Positions 19,804 to 29,416 are shown, counted from the stretch's first letter. The stretch is 33,481 bases of DNA from Rugosibacter sp. (GCA_030645365.1 JAUSMB010000061.1:1-33481); one strand, 5' to 3'. Notes: generated by a model not told the origin, from the sequence alone. Program-made: numbers and translations.

Positions 19804-21801
19804 CTATACCTTGAACCCAGCAACCGAGCCCTTCAACTCGATCGCCAATTGCGCCAATTCGGATACCGCCAACGCGGTTTGCTGCGTGCGCGTAGTGGTT
19901 TGATCAGTAATTTCAAGAATATGCTGCATCGATGTAGCGACCTGCGTTGCACTTTTTGCTTGTGATTGGGTTGCCAAAGCAATGGTCTCGACTCGTTGCG
20001 CAAGATCTTGCGAAACAGTAGAAATTTCTGCCAGTGATTGGCCGGCTGCATCAGATAACCGTGCACCAGCCACCACACCTTGCGTTGAATATTCCATAGC
20101 AGCCACCGCATCGTGAGTATCCGCCTGAATCGCTCTGACCAACGCAGAAATTTGCTTGGTTGCTTCACCCGAACGTTCCGCCAGACGTTGCACCTCTTCG
20201 GCTACAACAGAAAAGCCGCGTCCGGCTTCCCCTGCAGAGGCTGCCTGAATAGCGGCATTCAAAGCCAGTACGTTGGTCTGCTCGGTAATATCCGAAATGA
20301 GCTCAACAATCTCGCTAATTTCCTGGGATGACTCACCCAGGCGTTTGATCCGCTTGGCGGTCTCTTGTATCTGGCCACGTATGTCATTCATGCCGGTAAT
20401 CGAATCCGCCACGGCCTGCGCACCTTTTTGCGCAACAGCGACTGAAATACGCGCCACGTCGGCTGATGCCTGCGCAGAAGACAACACGTCTTCCATAGAA
20501 TGAACGGTTGCCATGACCACCGCGCTGGCATGCCGAATTTCGGTCGCTTGGGCATCGGTTGCCACCAGTAGCTCTCGAGAAATATTCTGTGCCACATCGG
20601 TCGTACGCGTCACCCGCTCAGAAGCATCATTTAGTCGGCGCACCAAAACAGCCAGTTCTTCAATGGCAAAGTTTACCGAGTCGGCAATCGCACCCGTCAT
20701 ATCTTCATTAACCGTGGTACGTATAGTCAAGTCACCATCGGCCAAATCGCTCATTTCATTGAGCAACAGCAAAATAGCGTTTTGCGTTTGCTCCTGCTCG
20801 GCTTCCGCGATACGCCGCTTTCGATCCGCCTCGACACGGCGACGAGCACTATCACGCTGATAAAGCCTGACCATCAACAACAGCGCCAGCAGCGCCAATG
20901 AACCCAAAACAGCTGCAGCCAGAATCATGTGCGCGGGGGTGGTGTATTCGCGCTGATAAGCGGCTATCAACTCATCGACTGACATAGCCAATGCATCCAC
21001 TTGCTGTTTAATCTCGATGCTTGCAAGACGAGCCTCGCGCAAGGGTTTCAGGTCAATCGGCAACATGCTGCTTTGTATTTGTAGCACATTTAACTGAGCT
21101 GACAACAACCCGCCGCCAGGCGACAGCTCTCGTGCGGCTTTAATTTCGACACCGACATCAGACAGCAAATTTTCATCGAAATCCTTAGCCAGCGGCCACC
21201 GTGCAAGGGTATACAGAATATGCCCTGTCAGCGTAGACAAGCGTCCACCAACAGCCTCGGCTTCGAGCATCATCGCCGGCCCTTGAGACAGTGAATCAGT
21301 CAGCATATCGCCCACCAAGCCCATGGTTTTTTGTTGCCCTAGCAGTGTTCCAATCAAGGTGTCGTGCTCATGCCAACGCTGGCGCAAGGCATCTAGCGAT
21401 GCCTTGGCGAGGCCACTGGTAGGCGGTACCAATACACCGTCAAAATCGCCACCTTGCGTCAACTTATCGAGTAGCAAATCAAATTTCAGACGCGCCGCGT
21501 TAAGCTCGGTAAACCCACTGGCTTGCCCATGCAATGCATTTTGCGCAGCCTTGGGAATTTTCTGCACCAAAGGACGCAAATGGCTGGCAACTGCCGCGTA
21601 GGATGTGCTTCGCACCCCATTTTGAATATGCACATACATCAGCGCTGTCGTGAGCAAAACACACACAACAAACAGCATGCCCAGAATACGAAACTGTGTA
21701 TCCAGTGCCAGCCTGCTCAATGCCTGCGATATTGGTGAGCCTGCCTTGGCAGCTGAAGACTTGCGTGATTTATTGGCTATGGCGCTCACAGTAGATGTCA
21801 T
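19804..21801 (-). CDS. pilJ: Methyl-accepting chemotaxis protein PilJ
   Basis: The 665-residue chemoreceptor of the pilus system has a transmembrane segment near 36-58 ([19 protein letters not shown]), a periplasmic PilJ-type domain, and a second segment near 288-308 ([17 protein letters not shown]). A HAMP-like part follows, [19 protein letters not shown]. The signalling tip is in the last third: [19 protein letters not shown], then [20 protein letters not shown] and [15 protein letters not shown]. It lies between pilI and chpA. It has no C-terminal CheR-docking pentapeptide; the protein ends SVAGFKV. CAGGAT lies about 12 bases before the ATG. Confidence 0.92.
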   Translation of the reverse strand: MTSTVSAIANKSRKSSAAKAGSPISQALSRLALDTQFRILGMLFVVCVLLTTALMYVHIQNGVRSTSYAAVASHLRPLVQKIPKAAQNALHGQASGFTELNAARLKFDLLLDKLTQGGDFDGVLVPPTSGLAKASLDALRQRWHEHDTLIGTLLGQQKTMGLVGDMLTDSLSQGPAMMLEAEAVGGRLSTLTGHILYTLARWPLAKDFDENLLSDVGVEIKAARELSPGGGLLSAQLNVLQIQSSMLPIDLKPLREARLASIEIKQQVDALAMSVDELIAAYQREYTTPAHMILAAAVLGSLALLALLLMVRLYQRDSARRRVEADRKRRIAEAEQEQTQNAILLLLNEMSDLADGDLTIRTTVNEDMTGAIADSVNFAIEELAVLVRRLNDASERVTRTTDVAQNISRELLVATDAQATEIRHASAVVMATVHSMEDVLSSAQASADVARISVAVAQKGAQAVADSITGMNDIRGQIQETAKRIKRLGESSQEISEIVELISDITEQTNVLALNAAIQAASAGEAGRGFSVVAEEVQRLAERSGEATKQISALVRAIQADTHDAVAAMEYSTQGVVAGARLSDAAGQSLAEISTVSQDLAQRVETIALATQSQAKSATQVATSMQHILEITDQTTTRTQQTALAVSELAQLAIELKGSVAGFKV

Positions 21802-21831
21802 CAGAAATAATTATCCTGTTCGCTACCGGGC

Positions 21832-22350
21832 TTAGCGCGCAACATCCAAAAAATTCGGTGCGGTAAGTAATGCGGCAATATCCATGCATGTCCAGCAAGC
21901 GCCAGTAGATGCGTCTTGCAAGCGCACCCCCTGCCACGTCGGCGTTTCAGCAACGCCGTCCAGCAACGGACTCATGACCTTGTCAACGACTTGCAAATCG
22001 TCTCGCGCACGCAACCCCCATGCGCGCTCTACCAGCAACGCGCTATGCAGTCCCTCGCGTGCGCCCATGAGCAGCAAACGCGTTTGCGCTGTCCGTGGCG
22101 TCGGCTCACCGCCACGCCAGAGCGCAAAATCCACAATGCTGAACAGCGTGCCGCGAATATTGGCAACACCCACAAACCAGGGCTGAGTCAGCGGTACTGA
22201 CGTCAGCGTGGGTAATGGCAGAACCTCGCCCGATTCTGCCAGATCAACCAGCCAGCGACATCCTCCGGGCAAATTTTCAGTGCCTGATTCAATATCCAAC
22301 CATGATGCCCGCGCCGCGCTTGGGTTTAGTGGCGCGACTTGCTCACTCAT
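21832..22350 (-). CDS. pilI: CheW-like adaptor PilI
   Basis: The 172-residue adaptor starts at MSEQVAPLNP, with GGAG six bases upstream. A longer frame to 22395 would run deep into pilH and is rejected. The CheW domain covers most of the protein: LPLPTLTSVPLTQPWFVGVANIRGTLFSIVDF is the characteristic scaffold strand, with a later WACxDIAALL end. It links the PilJ receptor to the ChpA kinase. Its first eight bases overlap the end of pilH (ATGAGTGA), so translation is probably coupled. Confidence 0.85.
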   Translation of the reverse strand: MSEQVAPLNPSAARASWLDIESGTENLPGGCRWLVDLAESGEVLPLPTLTSVPLTQPWFVGVANIRGTLFSIVDFALWRGGEPTPRTAQTRLLLMGAREGLHSALLVERAWGLRARDDLQVVDKVMSPLLDGVAETPTWQGVRLQDASTGACWTCMDIAALLTAPNFLDVAR

Positions 22351-22726
22351 TGGGGGCTCCAAGCGCCGCGATTTTGGCAAGTAAAAGCGGGCCATCTACC
22401 GGCTTCGTAATATAGTCAAGAGCACCTTGGCGCAGCCCCCAGATTTTGTCGGTTTGCTGACTTTTCGTCGTGCACATGATAATGGGAATGTTTTTGGTTG
22501 CCACGTCACGCGATAGCTTGCGGGTGGCCTGAAAACCATTGACGCCAGGCATTACCACATCCATCAAAATCAAATCGGGCTGAATGTCTTTTGCACGCAC
22601 AACGCCTTCCTCTCCGCTCTCTGCAGTAAAAATTTCGAACTGACCTTCGCCGAGAATTTGGGTTAACAAAAACTGCTCAGTGGGCGAATCATCAATGATT
22701 AAAATTTTTCGTATAGCCCCGGTCAT
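22343..22726 (-). CDS. pilH: Response regulator PilH (single receiver domain)
   Basis: The 127-residue protein is a stand-alone receiver domain. It shows IIDDSPTEQF (acidic pocket), the phospho-acceptor Asp in DLILMDVVMPGVNG, the conserved Thr in MCTTKSQ, and the Lys of YITKPVDG. There is no output domain, so it acts by protein contact, as expected for PilH, the CheY-like partner acting with PilG on pilus retraction. It overlaps pilG by four bases and pilI by eight. Confidence 0.85.
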   Translation of the reverse strand: MTGAIRKILIIDDSPTEQFLLTQILGEGQFEIFTAESGEEGVVRAKDIQPDLILMDVVMPGVNGFQATRKLSRDVATKNIPIIMCTTKSQQTDKIWGLRQGALDYITKPVDGPLLLAKIAALGAPNE

Positions 22727-23118
22727 GATTTCTCCTTGAGCTGAAAAGCCACCGCATTGAGCAGATTCTCTTTGGTAAAGGGCTTGGTTAAATACTCGTT
22801 AGACCCCGCCGCCTGACCCCGCGCACGATCAAACAATCCGTCGCGTGAAGACAGCATAACCACAGGTGTTGCAGAAAAATGCGAATTTTTCTTGATCAGC
22901 GAACAGGTTTGATAGCCATCCAGACGCGGCATCATGATGTCGCAAAAAATGACCGCTGGCCGATGATCATTGATCTTCGCCAGCGCATCAAATCCATCAT
23001 CCGCCAACACCACATGCGCACCCGCTTGGGCCAGAAAAATTTCCGCACTCTTGCGGATGGTGTTCGAGTCATCAATCACCATGACAGTGATACCGGAAAG
23101 CACTGAGCCCATTGTCAT
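22723..23118 (-). CDS. pilG: Response regulator PilG (single receiver domain)
   Basis: The 131-residue stand-alone receiver shows VIDDSNTIRKSAEIFL, Asp in VIFCDIMMPRLDGYQTC, Ser in MLSSRDGLFDRARG and Lys in YLTKPFTKENLL. DSNTIRRSAE and the FDRARG loop are typical of PilG, the regulator that promotes pilus extension. ATG at 23118 is used; a second ATG two codons later is equally plausible, and no Shine-Dalgarno is obvious. It is the first gene of the pilGHIJ-chpA operon, 57 bases behind the rubredoxin gene. Confidence 0.87.
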   Translation of the reverse strand: MTMGSVLSGITVMVIDDSNTIRKSAEIFLAQAGAHVVLADDGFDALAKINDHRPAVIFCDIMMPRLDGYQTCSLIKKNSHFSATPVVMLSSRDGLFDRARGQAAGSNEYLTKPFTKENLLNAVAFQLKEKS

Positions 23119-23175
23119 AGACTTGTCATTGAACGTCCGTGCTGTGCGAGACGGAAGGGAAAGCCTACCCGCATA

Positions 23176-23358
23176 TCAGATTTCCACCATCTCAAAATCA
23201 TCCTTGCGCGCATTGCAATCAGGACACGTCCAGTTTGGCGGCACATCTTCCCAACGCGTTTCTGCGGGGATTCCATCATCGGGCCAGCCCTCGCTTTCAT
23301 CGTAGATAAAGCCACAGATCAGGCACAGCATTTTGCGATACGGTCGTTCGATAGTCAT
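23176..23358 (-). CDS. rubA: Rubredoxin
   Basis: The 60-residue iron protein has two Cys pairs, CLICGFIYDE and CPDCNARKDDFE, that bind one Fe in the standard CxxCG...CPxC pattern. W-x-D-V-P-x-N-W is also conserved. It is cytoplasmic and carries single electrons. The natural start may be ATG at 23358 or the Met of MLCLICG (nine codons later). It lies upstream of pilG on the same strand and divergent from thiD, an arrangement I associate with betaproteobacteria. Its redox partners are not in this window. Confidence 0.9.
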   Translation of the reverse strand: MTIERPYRKMLCLICGFIYDESEGWPDDGIPAETRWEDVPPNWTCPDCNARKDDFEMVEI

Positions 23359-23541
23359 AGTGCGTGGTTGGGTTAAAATTGAAAGTATATTAACTCAAGC
23401 TGCCTGCCATGGTTACCTCAGCCCGTGGCTGTTCAGATGGTTATCTTCATTGTTATCCACGTCCCCTCGACGAGTTCAACAAAATCTGCTCTGTATTACC
23501 GGGTAAAACAGAGCCCAAAATAACCATGTCAGGAAAAATGC

Positions 23542-24432
23542 ATGAACGCCATACCGCCCAAAAATGCCGCGCCACCCATCGTCTTGACCTTTGCCGGCTC
23601 TGATCCCACGGGCGGGGCGGGTTTGCAGGCTGACATTCTTACCCTGGCCAGCCTCGGTTGCCACCCACTGAGCGTTGTCACCGCAGTGACGGTTCAGGAC
23701 ACCACCGGGGTCGAGGCCATTTTGCCCATGGAAGCCGACTGGGTTGCCGACCAAGCACGTGCACTGCTTGAAGACATGCCGGTGGCTGCGTTCAAAATCG
23801 GCATGATTGGTAGTGTGGAAACCATTGCAGCCATTGCCGAAATCATTGCCGATTATCCGGATATACCGCTCATTCTCGACCCCGTGCTTGCCTCGGGAAG
23901 GGGTGATGCGCTGGCCGATGAAGAAATGATCGAAGCCTTGATTGCGCTGCTATTGCCGCAAACTACCGTGCTCACACCCAATAGTCTGGAGGCGCGTCGC
24001 CTGGTGCAAAAATCTGAAGAAGAGCAAGACGATGCGCAGCAAAGCCCTGACCTTGCCAGTTGCGCGCATCAGCTAATCGACACCGGTTGCGAGTATGTTC
24101 TGATCACCGGCACCCACGAAGATACCGCGCAAGTAGTTAACACGCTATATGGCAGCCACGGCGTTGTGCGTACTGATCGATGGGAGCGCTTGTCCGGCAG
24201 CTATCATGGCTCGGGCTGTACGCTGGCCGCCGCCATTGCCGCACATCTGGCCCATGGCATTGATTTGCCTGAAGCCATAGCCGACGCACAGGAATACACC
24301 TGGCAAACACTGGCCGCAGGCTTTCGTCCGGGTATGGGACAATTCATTCCTGATCGTCTTTTCTGGTCACGTGACGACGCTGACGACAACGCAGCCGATA
24401 ATCAAGAAACAACCAACCTTAAATCCCTTTAA
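23542..24432 (+). CDS. thiD: Hydroxymethylpyrimidine/phosphomethylpyrimidine kinase
   Basis: The 296-residue ribokinase-like enzyme phosphorylates HMP and HMP-P for thiamine synthesis. ATG at 23542 follows AGGAAAA (23531-23537). Motifs are TFAGSDPTGGAGLQADI (substrate binding), AFKIGMIGS, LDPVLASGRGD, TPNSLEARRL and GSYHGSGCTLAAAIAAHL, where the Gly-x-Gly-Cys turn is the anion hole. The last 30 residues are an acidic low-complexity extension beyond the usual end. thiE starts two bases after its stop. I looked for a TPP riboswitch in 23359-23541 and saw none. Confidence 0.93.
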   Translation: MNAIPPKNAAPPIVLTFAGSDPTGGAGLQADILTLASLGCHPLSVVTAVTVQDTTGVEAILPMEADWVADQARALLEDMPVAAFKIGMIGSVETIAAIAEIIADYPDIPLILDPVLASGRGDALADEEMIEALIALLLPQTTVLTPNSLEARRLVQKSEEEQDDAQQSPDLASCAHQLIDTGCEYVLITGTHEDTAQVVNTLYGSHGVVRTDRWERLSGSYHGSGCTLAAAIAAHLAHGIDLPEAIADAQEYTWQTLAAGFRPGMGQFIPDRLFWSRDDADDNAADNQETTNLKSL

Positions 24433-24434
24433 GC

Positions 24435-25097
24435 ATGAAAAAATTCTCCGGCCTTTACGCAATCACGCTTGACGATGCGTTGTTACCACGGCTTTCTGCG
24501 TTGGTGAATGCCGCATTAAAAGGTGGCGTACCGTTCGTTCAATACCGTAACAAAACCGCCTCGCGGCCGCTACGTCGCGCGCAAGCCGCCGAGTTACTGC
24601 GCATCTGTCGTGCCGCCGGGGCCAAGCTCATTATCAATGACGATATCTGGTTGGCAATCGAGATTGGCGCCGATGGCGCGCATATCGGCCATGATGATGC
24701 GCCTGGCGGCTCGCTCACTGCCGCGCGCCACGCACTCGGATCGCAACGTATTCTTGGCGTCTCGTGCTACAACGATCTTGACCATGCGGAAAAAGCCGCC
24801 GCCGCAGGCGCTGATTATCTGGCCTTTGGCAGCGTTTTTACGTCGCGCACCAAGCCTAGCGCCACCCATGCGCCGCTGGCGCTTTTAACAGAAGCCAAGC
24901 AACGCTTTAACCTGCCCATTGCCGCCATTGGTGGCATCACACTGGACAACGCACCAGCGGTGCTAGCGGCTGGCGCTGACCTGTTGGCCGTGGCCAGCAA
25001 TCTGTTCGATGTGATGGATATTCAGTCGCGTGCAGAAGCCTATGGCGCCTTGTTTCGTCCGGCTGCCACGCCTTCCACCCCCCAGCCCCTCGTCTAA
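24435..25097 (+). CDS. thiE: Thiamine-phosphate synthase
   Basis: The 220-residue TIM-barrel enzyme joins HMP-PP and thiazole phosphate. It shows [48 protein letters not shown] and AAIGGI, which together form the pyrophosphate and thiazole sites. The start is two bases after thiD, so it is translationally coupled. The protein ends with a proline-rich tail ([12 protein letters not shown]). hemL begins 10 bases after its stop. Confidence 0.93.
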   Translation: MKKFSGLYAITLDDALLPRLSALVNAALKGGVPFVQYRNKTASRPLRRAQAAELLRICRAAGAKLIINDDIWLAIEIGADGAHIGHDDAPGGSLTAARHALGSQRILGVSCYNDLDHAEKAAAAGADYLAFGSVFTSRTKPSATHAPLALLTEAKQRFNLPIAAIGGITLDNAPAVLAAGADLLAVASNLFDVMDIQSRAEAYGALFRPAATPSTPQPLV

Positions 25098-25107
25098 AAC
25101 CGCCGCC

Positions 25108-26391
25108 ATGACCGCTAACGAAGCCCTCTTTGCACGCGCCCAGCGTATTATCCCCGGCGGCGTGAATTCACCCGTCCGTGCCTTTCGCTCGGTCGGCGGC
25201 ACACCGCCATTTTTTACTCGTGGCATGGGTTCGCGCGTGTGGGATGCGGATGGCCACAGCTATATCGACTATGTAGGCTCGTGGGGGCCGCTGATACTCG
25301 GCCATGCCGACCCGGCGACCGTACACGCCGTGCAGGCCGCCGCAGCCAATGGATTATCGTTCGGCGCGCCCACGGAAGGCGAGGTTGAAATCGCCGAACT
25401 GCTGACCCGGCTAGTCCCCAGCATGGACATGGTGCGCCTGGTCTCCTCAGGCACCGAGGCCACCATGAGTGCGATTCGCCTGGCCCGCGGACATACCGGC
25501 CGCGACACCTTGATCAAATTTGAAGGCTGCTACCACGGCCACAGTGACAGCCTGCTAGTCAAGGCAGGCTCTGGCATGTTGACCTTTGGCAACCCCTCGT
25601 CTGCTGGCGTGCCGGCCGATCTGGCACGCCATACGCTGGTGCTCAACTACAATGATATCGAAAGCCTGCACGATATTTTTGCCAATGAGGGTGACCGCAT
25701 CGCCGGGGTGATTGTCGAACCCGTTGCCGGCAATATGAATCTGGTCGCCCCGCAACCTGCATTTCTGGCTACGTTACGCGAGCTGTGCACACGCTATGAC
25801 ACAGTGCTGATTTTCGACGAAGTGATGACTGGCTTTCGGGTCGGACTTAGCTCAGCACAAGGGCTGTATGGAATCACGCCGGATCTTTCCACCTTCGGCA
25901 AGATTATCGGCGGCGGCATGCCACTGGGCGCCTTTGGCGGGCGCCGTGACATCATGGAAAAAATCGCCCCGCTTGGCCCTGTCTATCAGGCGGGCACGCT
26001 CTCGGGCAATCCACTCTCCGTGGCCGCGGGTTTGGCGACACTCAAGCAACTCGAAGCACCCGGTTTTTACACCGCGCTAGCGGACAAAACCCGCGCGCTG
26101 ACTGAAGGCTTGACCGCCGCCGCGCACCGTCAAGGTGTGCCTTTTTCAGCACAAGCCATTGGTGGAATGTTCGGGCTGTATTTTTCTGCCACGCCGCCGA
26201 ACACCTATGCCGAAGTCATGGCCATGAATACTGCCGCCTTTAATCAGTTTTATCACGCCATGCTCGACCAGGATATTTATCTTGCTCCCTCGGCCTTTGA
26301 GGCAGGTTTTGTCTCAGCCGCGCACACACCAGCAGATATTGCCGCAACAATTGCTGCTGCGGAAAAGGCCTTCGCCAGCCTCGCCGTGTAA
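25108..26391 (+). CDS. hemL: Glutamate-1-semialdehyde 2,1-aminomutase
   Basis: The 427-residue PLP enzyme makes 5-aminolevulinate in the C5 route to haem and cobalamin. The ATG at 25108 starts [22 protein letters not shown], the canonical N-terminus; a longer frame from 25030 overlaps thiE and is rejected. Motifs are [48 protein letters not shown], and [12 protein letters not shown] with the Schiff-base Lys265. It is the third gene of the thiD-thiE-hemL run. A dispersed-repeat copy follows its stop by 14 bases. Confidence 0.95.
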   Translation: MTANEALFARAQRIIPGGVNSPVRAFRSVGGTPPFFTRGMGSRVWDADGHSYIDYVGSWGPLILGHADPATVHAVQAAAANGLSFGAPTEGEVEIAELLTRLVPSMDMVRLVSSGTEATMSAIRLARGHTGRDTLIKFEGCYHGHSDSLLVKAGSGMLTFGNPSSAGVPADLARHTLVLNYNDIESLHDIFANEGDRIAGVIVEPVAGNMNLVAPQPAFLATLRELCTRYDTVLIFDEVMTGFRVGLSSAQGLYGITPDLSTFGKIIGGGMPLGAFGGRRDIMEKIAPLGPVYQAGTLSGNPLSVAAGLATLKQLEAPGFYTALADKTRALTEGLTAAAHRQGVPFSAQAIGGMFGLYFSATPPNTYAEVMAMNTAAFNQFYHAMLDQDIYLAPSAFEAGFVSAAHTPADIAATIAAAEKAFASLAV

Positions 26392-26404
26392 AAAGCACAT
26401 CGGG

Positions 26405-26430
26405 AAAAGTCGGCGCAGGTGATACGGCGC
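26405..26430 (+). repeat. Dispersed repeat copy between convergent hemL and corA
   Basis: This is a near-consensus intergenic copy (one difference, CGCAGG for CGCTGG). It lies in the 51-base gap between two converging genes, the commonest place for REP elements. GGCGC and GCGCT can pair across a ten-base loop. Confidence 0.8.
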
Positions 26431-26442
26431 TGAGGCGCTTGT

Positions 26443-27810
26443 CTAGCGCAACCAGCCTTTCTTTCGGAACACGGCAAACGGCACAGCGACCGAAATCACC
26501 ATCAACGCAATGGAATAAAGATAGCCGTAAGACCAATCCAGTTCAGGCATGAATTTAAAGTTCATGCCGTAGATGCTGGCGATCAATGTCGGCGGCAACA
26601 ACGCGACAGACGCCACCGAAAAAATCTTGATGATCTTGTTCTGGTTGATGTTAATGAAACCCACCACCGCATCCATGAGGAAGTTGATTTTGTTGAAAAT
26701 GAATGCCGTGTGGCCATCCAGCGATTCAATATCGCGCAAAATCTGCCGCGCGTCTTCGTGTTGATTAGGAGCAAGCAAGCGGCCACGAATCAGGAATGAC
26801 AACGCCCGACGCGTATCCAGCACATTCCGCCGGATGCGTCCGTTCAAGTCTTCTTCTTTCGCAATATCCGCCAAAATCGACGCGGCTTCGGCATCCGTCA
26901 CGTTGGTGCTTAATACCTTGCGGCCCACCGCTTCTAACGCAGCGTACACGTCTTCTAACGCATCGGCGGAATACTCCACATCGGCGGCATACAAATCGAG
27001 CAACACATCTTTGCCTTCCGACACATAGCCCGGCTGAATCCGGGCACGCAAGCGTTGCAAGCGAAACACCGGCAGCTCTTCATCGCGCACCGAAAACAGA
27101 ATATTCTGATGCAGCACAAATGCCACCGCCACGTTGCGCGACTCATCCGCTTTGTCGAGCAAAAAGTCGGAATGCAAATGGATTTCGCCGCTCTCTTCAA
27201 TATAAAACCGTGCGGATTCTTCCAGATCGGAAATATCATCGGTATCCGGCAGCTTGAGACCAAAAATTTCCTTGATCCATGCCCGTTCTTCCGCAGAAGG
27301 GCCGATCACATCAACCCAGATCGGCTGCGTTGCGGCAAGCTCTGCACGGCTTTCCACAGGAATCTGCCGCAAGCGGCCATTGTGTAATTCAAATGCATTG
27401 AGCATGATCGGCTTGCGTCGGGAAATCTGCATCGCGGCCGTTGCAGCGAGTGTTTCCCGCACCGCTTCGGATAGCTCATCCAGAATTTCAGCGCCGCGAT
27501 CGGGCGCGACCAGATCCCACACCAGCAGGCTTTCATCCTGCGGCAGCGCTTCCAGAATACGTGCCACATCGGCGGTGGACATTTGCGCGAGCTTGTCACG
27601 CAGCGCATTCACATGCTGCTTATGCACCATGGTTTCGATCAACTCGTGGCGTGGCATATCCTGCCGATGCACCAGGTTTTCCACCCGCTTTTGTTGTGCC
27701 AGCAATGTCTGTACTTCGCGCAGGCTGTCTTGCACCTCGGCCAGGCGATTCATATCGTCTGGCGGGATGTTGTTTTCCGGCACGGTTGAGTTATCGTTGG
27801 GCGAAGTCAT
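26443..27810 (-). CDS. corA: CorA-type Mg2+ transporter with N-terminal MgtE-N-like domain
   Basis: The 455-residue protein is about 130 residues longer than E. coli CorA. The extra N-terminal part includes residues 66-125: LRDKLAQMSTADVARILEAL, then PQDESLLVWDL and ILDELSEAVRETL. This pattern is typical of the MgtE intracellular N domain. The CorA cytoplasmic domain follows, ending in a long helix. TM1 carries the YGMNF selectivity motif (GMN 415-417), TM2 follows, and the C-terminus is basic (RKKGWLR), as in CorA. It should form a pentameric Mg2+/Co2+ channel in the inner membrane. It lies 50 bases downstream of mtgA on the same strand, possibly as a separate unit. Confidence 0.88.
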   Translation of the reverse strand: MTSPNDNSTVPENNIPPDDMNRLAEVQDSLREVQTLLAQQKRVENLVHRQDMPRHELIETMVHKQHVNALRDKLAQMSTADVARILEALPQDESLLVWDLVAPDRGAEILDELSEAVRETLAATAAMQISRRKPIMLNAFELHNGRLRQIPVESRAELAATQPIWVDVIGPSAEERAWIKEIFGLKLPDTDDISDLEESARFYIEESGEIHLHSDFLLDKADESRNVAVAFVLHQNILFSVRDEELPVFRLQRLRARIQPGYVSEGKDVLLDLYAADVEYSADALEDVYAALEAVGRKVLSTNVTDAEAASILADIAKEEDLNGRIRRNVLDTRRALSFLIRGRLLAPNQHEDARQILRDIESLDGHTAFIFNKINFLMDAVVGFININQNKIIKIFSVASVALLPPTLIASIYGMNFKFMPELDWSYGYLYSIALMVISVAVPFAVFRKKGWLR

Positions 27811-27860
27811 GCTTGCTATTGTAGCGGTACAACTTCACGCCAGCAGCATTAAGCGGGCTG

Positions 27861-28559
27861 CTAAGCTGGCACTTCGGCATAACGCATGCGCCCCAGAATG
27901 CGCTGGGTGCGGTAATTGAGATAAGCGGAATACGGATTTTTTTCAAATCGCCGGGGCGCAGGCAGCATCACCGCCAGACGCGCAGCCTGCGCCGCACTCA
28001 ACTGACTGGCAGAAACACCAAAATAACGCCGCGCAGCGGCTTCTGCACCAAAGATACCCTCGCCCCATTCCACCTCGTTGAGATACACCTCCAGAATGCG
28101 CTGCTTATCCCACAGCAACTCAAGCCACAGGGTGATGATGGCCTCTTCCCCTTTGCGCAGCACCGATTTATTGGGCGAGAGCAGCAGGTTTTTAGCCAGT
28201 TGCTGCGTGATGGTTGAGCCGCCCGCTACCACACGCCCTTTTTTCTGGTTTTTCTGGATGGCTTTTTGCATGCCCTCCCAATCAAAACCTTCGTGATCAG
28301 TGAACCCATCATCTTCAGACGCCACCACCGCGCGCTTTAGCTGAATGGAAATTTTTTCATACGGCACCCATTGGCGGCGCAGTTCAGCCTGCGGATTTTT
28401 TTCCCGCAATACCGATAGCTGCTGACTTTGAAAACTCGTTGTGCCGGGATCTACCCACTTCCACCAGACCACCCAGCCCAGATACCAAAACTGCCACACC
28501 AGCAATAAACCGATCATCCATGCCAGGCCGACTTTTAACCAATGCGGGGCGGGCCTCAT
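27861..28559 (-). CDS. mtgA: Monofunctional peptidoglycan glycosyltransferase
   Basis: The 232-residue GT51 enzyme polymerises lipid II. It has one N-terminal transmembrane segment (LAWMIGLLLVWQFWYLGWVV). Catalytic motifs are VASEDDGFTDHEGFDW (catalytic Glu), GGSTITQQLAKNLLLSP, RKGEEAIITLWLE and ILEVYLNEVEWG. No transpeptidase domain follows, so it is MtgA rather than a class A PBP. Its ATG overlaps the aroE stop (ATGA), which marks an operon. Confidence 0.94.
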   Translation of the reverse strand: MRPAPHWLKVGLAWMIGLLLVWQFWYLGWVVWWKWVDPGTTSFQSQQLSVLREKNPQAELRRQWVPYEKISIQLKRAVVASEDDGFTDHEGFDWEGMQKAIQKNQKKGRVVAGGSTITQQLAKNLLLSPNKSVLRKGEEAIITLWLELLWDKQRILEVYLNEVEWGEGIFGAEAAARRYFGVSASQLSAAQAARLAVMLPAPRRFEKNPYSAYLNYRTQRILGRMRYAEVPA

Positions 28560-29416
28560 GCCTGCGTAACCCGAGACAAATTGGCGGATAACTCGGCACG
28601 CAGCGCAGCCAGCACAGGTGCCGTTTCAGGCCGCACGCCACGCCAGACAAAAAACGCCTCGGCGGCTTGCTCGACCAGCATGCCCAGGCCATCCGCCACG
28701 CGGGCCCCCGCCGCGCGTGCGGCGCGCATGAAGGATGTCTCAACGCCATACACCATCTCATAAGCGAAAGCAGTCGCTGAAAAAGTCGGCGTTGGTAATA
28801 CGGCGCCTGAGAGCCCCGCCGAGGTGGCATTGATAACCAGATCAAAAGTGTGCTGGTTTAACTCGTCAAAACTCCCGCTCGTCACGCCAAAAAGATCCGC
28901 TAACCGATGCGCCTTGTCCGCCGTGCGATTGGCAATAAACAACACCGCCGGATTTTGCTCCTGCAGCGGCAGAATCACGCCCTGTGCCGCTCCGCCCGCG
29001 CCCAGCAACAGAATACGCAGCCCGGTGAGCGACATGCCTAAATTAGCCGTTAAATCACGTACCAACCCGGCACCATCGGTGTTGTCACCTTGAATTCCAT
29101 GAAGGCTAAAGCTCAAGGTATTCACCGCGCCCGCCGCCGCCGCACGGGGCGTCAGGTCATTGGCAAGGTGAAACGCCGCCAACTTGAAGGGCACAGTGAC
29201 ATTCGCTCCCCTAGCCACGCCATGACTGCCACCTCGACCAACCGTGATAAACGTATTCACGGCATCAGCGAATCCGTCCAGTGGCGCACAAATCGCTTCG
29301 TATGTCATGTCTTGCCCGGTTTGCGCGGCAAACAGCGCATGGATTTTTGGCGACAGGCTGTGGCTCACGGGGTTGCCGAATACGGCGTAACGCTCCGGAT
29401 AATTTTTAGTTGGCAT
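28556..29416 (-). CDS. aroE: Shikimate dehydrogenase
   Basis: The 286-residue NADPH enzyme reduces 3-dehydroshikimate. The ATG at 29414-29416 (MPTKNYPERYAVFGNPVSHS) follows AGGA by eight bases; the longer open frame reaches 29596 inside tonB and is rejected. It shows SHSLSPKIH, NVTVPFK (catalytic Lys78), DNTDGAG (Asp114), the nucleotide loop LLLGAGGAAQGV, NRTADKA and GLGMLVEQAAEAFFVWRG. Residues 204-212 (GAVLPTPTF) come exactly from a dispersed-repeat copy and replace the usual GELPPLP-type loop before the AYDMVYG strand. It overlaps tonB upstream by 11 bases and mtgA by four. Confidence 0.95.
   Translation of the reverse strand: MPTKNYPERYAVFGNPVSHSLSPKIHALFAAQTGQDMTYEAICAPLDGFADAVNTFITVGRGGSHGVARGANVTVPFKLAAFHLANDLTPRAAAAGAVNTLSFSLHGIQGDNTDGAGLVRDLTANLGMSLTGLRILLLGAGGAAQGVILPLQEQNPAVLFIANRTADKAHRLADLFGVTSGSFDELNQHTFDLVINATSAGLSGAVLPTPTFSATAFAYEMVYGVETSFMRAARAAGARVADGLGMLVEQAAEAFFVWRGVRPETAPVLAALRAELSANLSRVTQA
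28781..28807 (+). repeat. Dispersed repeat copy inside aroE
   Basis: Twenty-seven bases start AAAAGTCGGCGTTGG and end ACGGCGCC. On the coding strand they are nine codons, GAVLPTPTF, residues 204-212. The core is identical to the intergenic copy at 14189-14214. GGCGT/GCGCC can pair with one G-T. Confidence 0.75.

Noticed and set aside
21934-21962. GTCGGCG-containing segment in pilI
   Set aside because: Only seven bases agree with the repeat head; the rest differs.
22351-22395. N-terminal extension of pilI
   Set aside because: It would overlap pilH coding sequence further and the ATG at 22350 has a ribosome site.
23359-23541. TPP riboswitch before thiD
   Set aside because: I saw no CTGAGA-type conserved element or matching stems.
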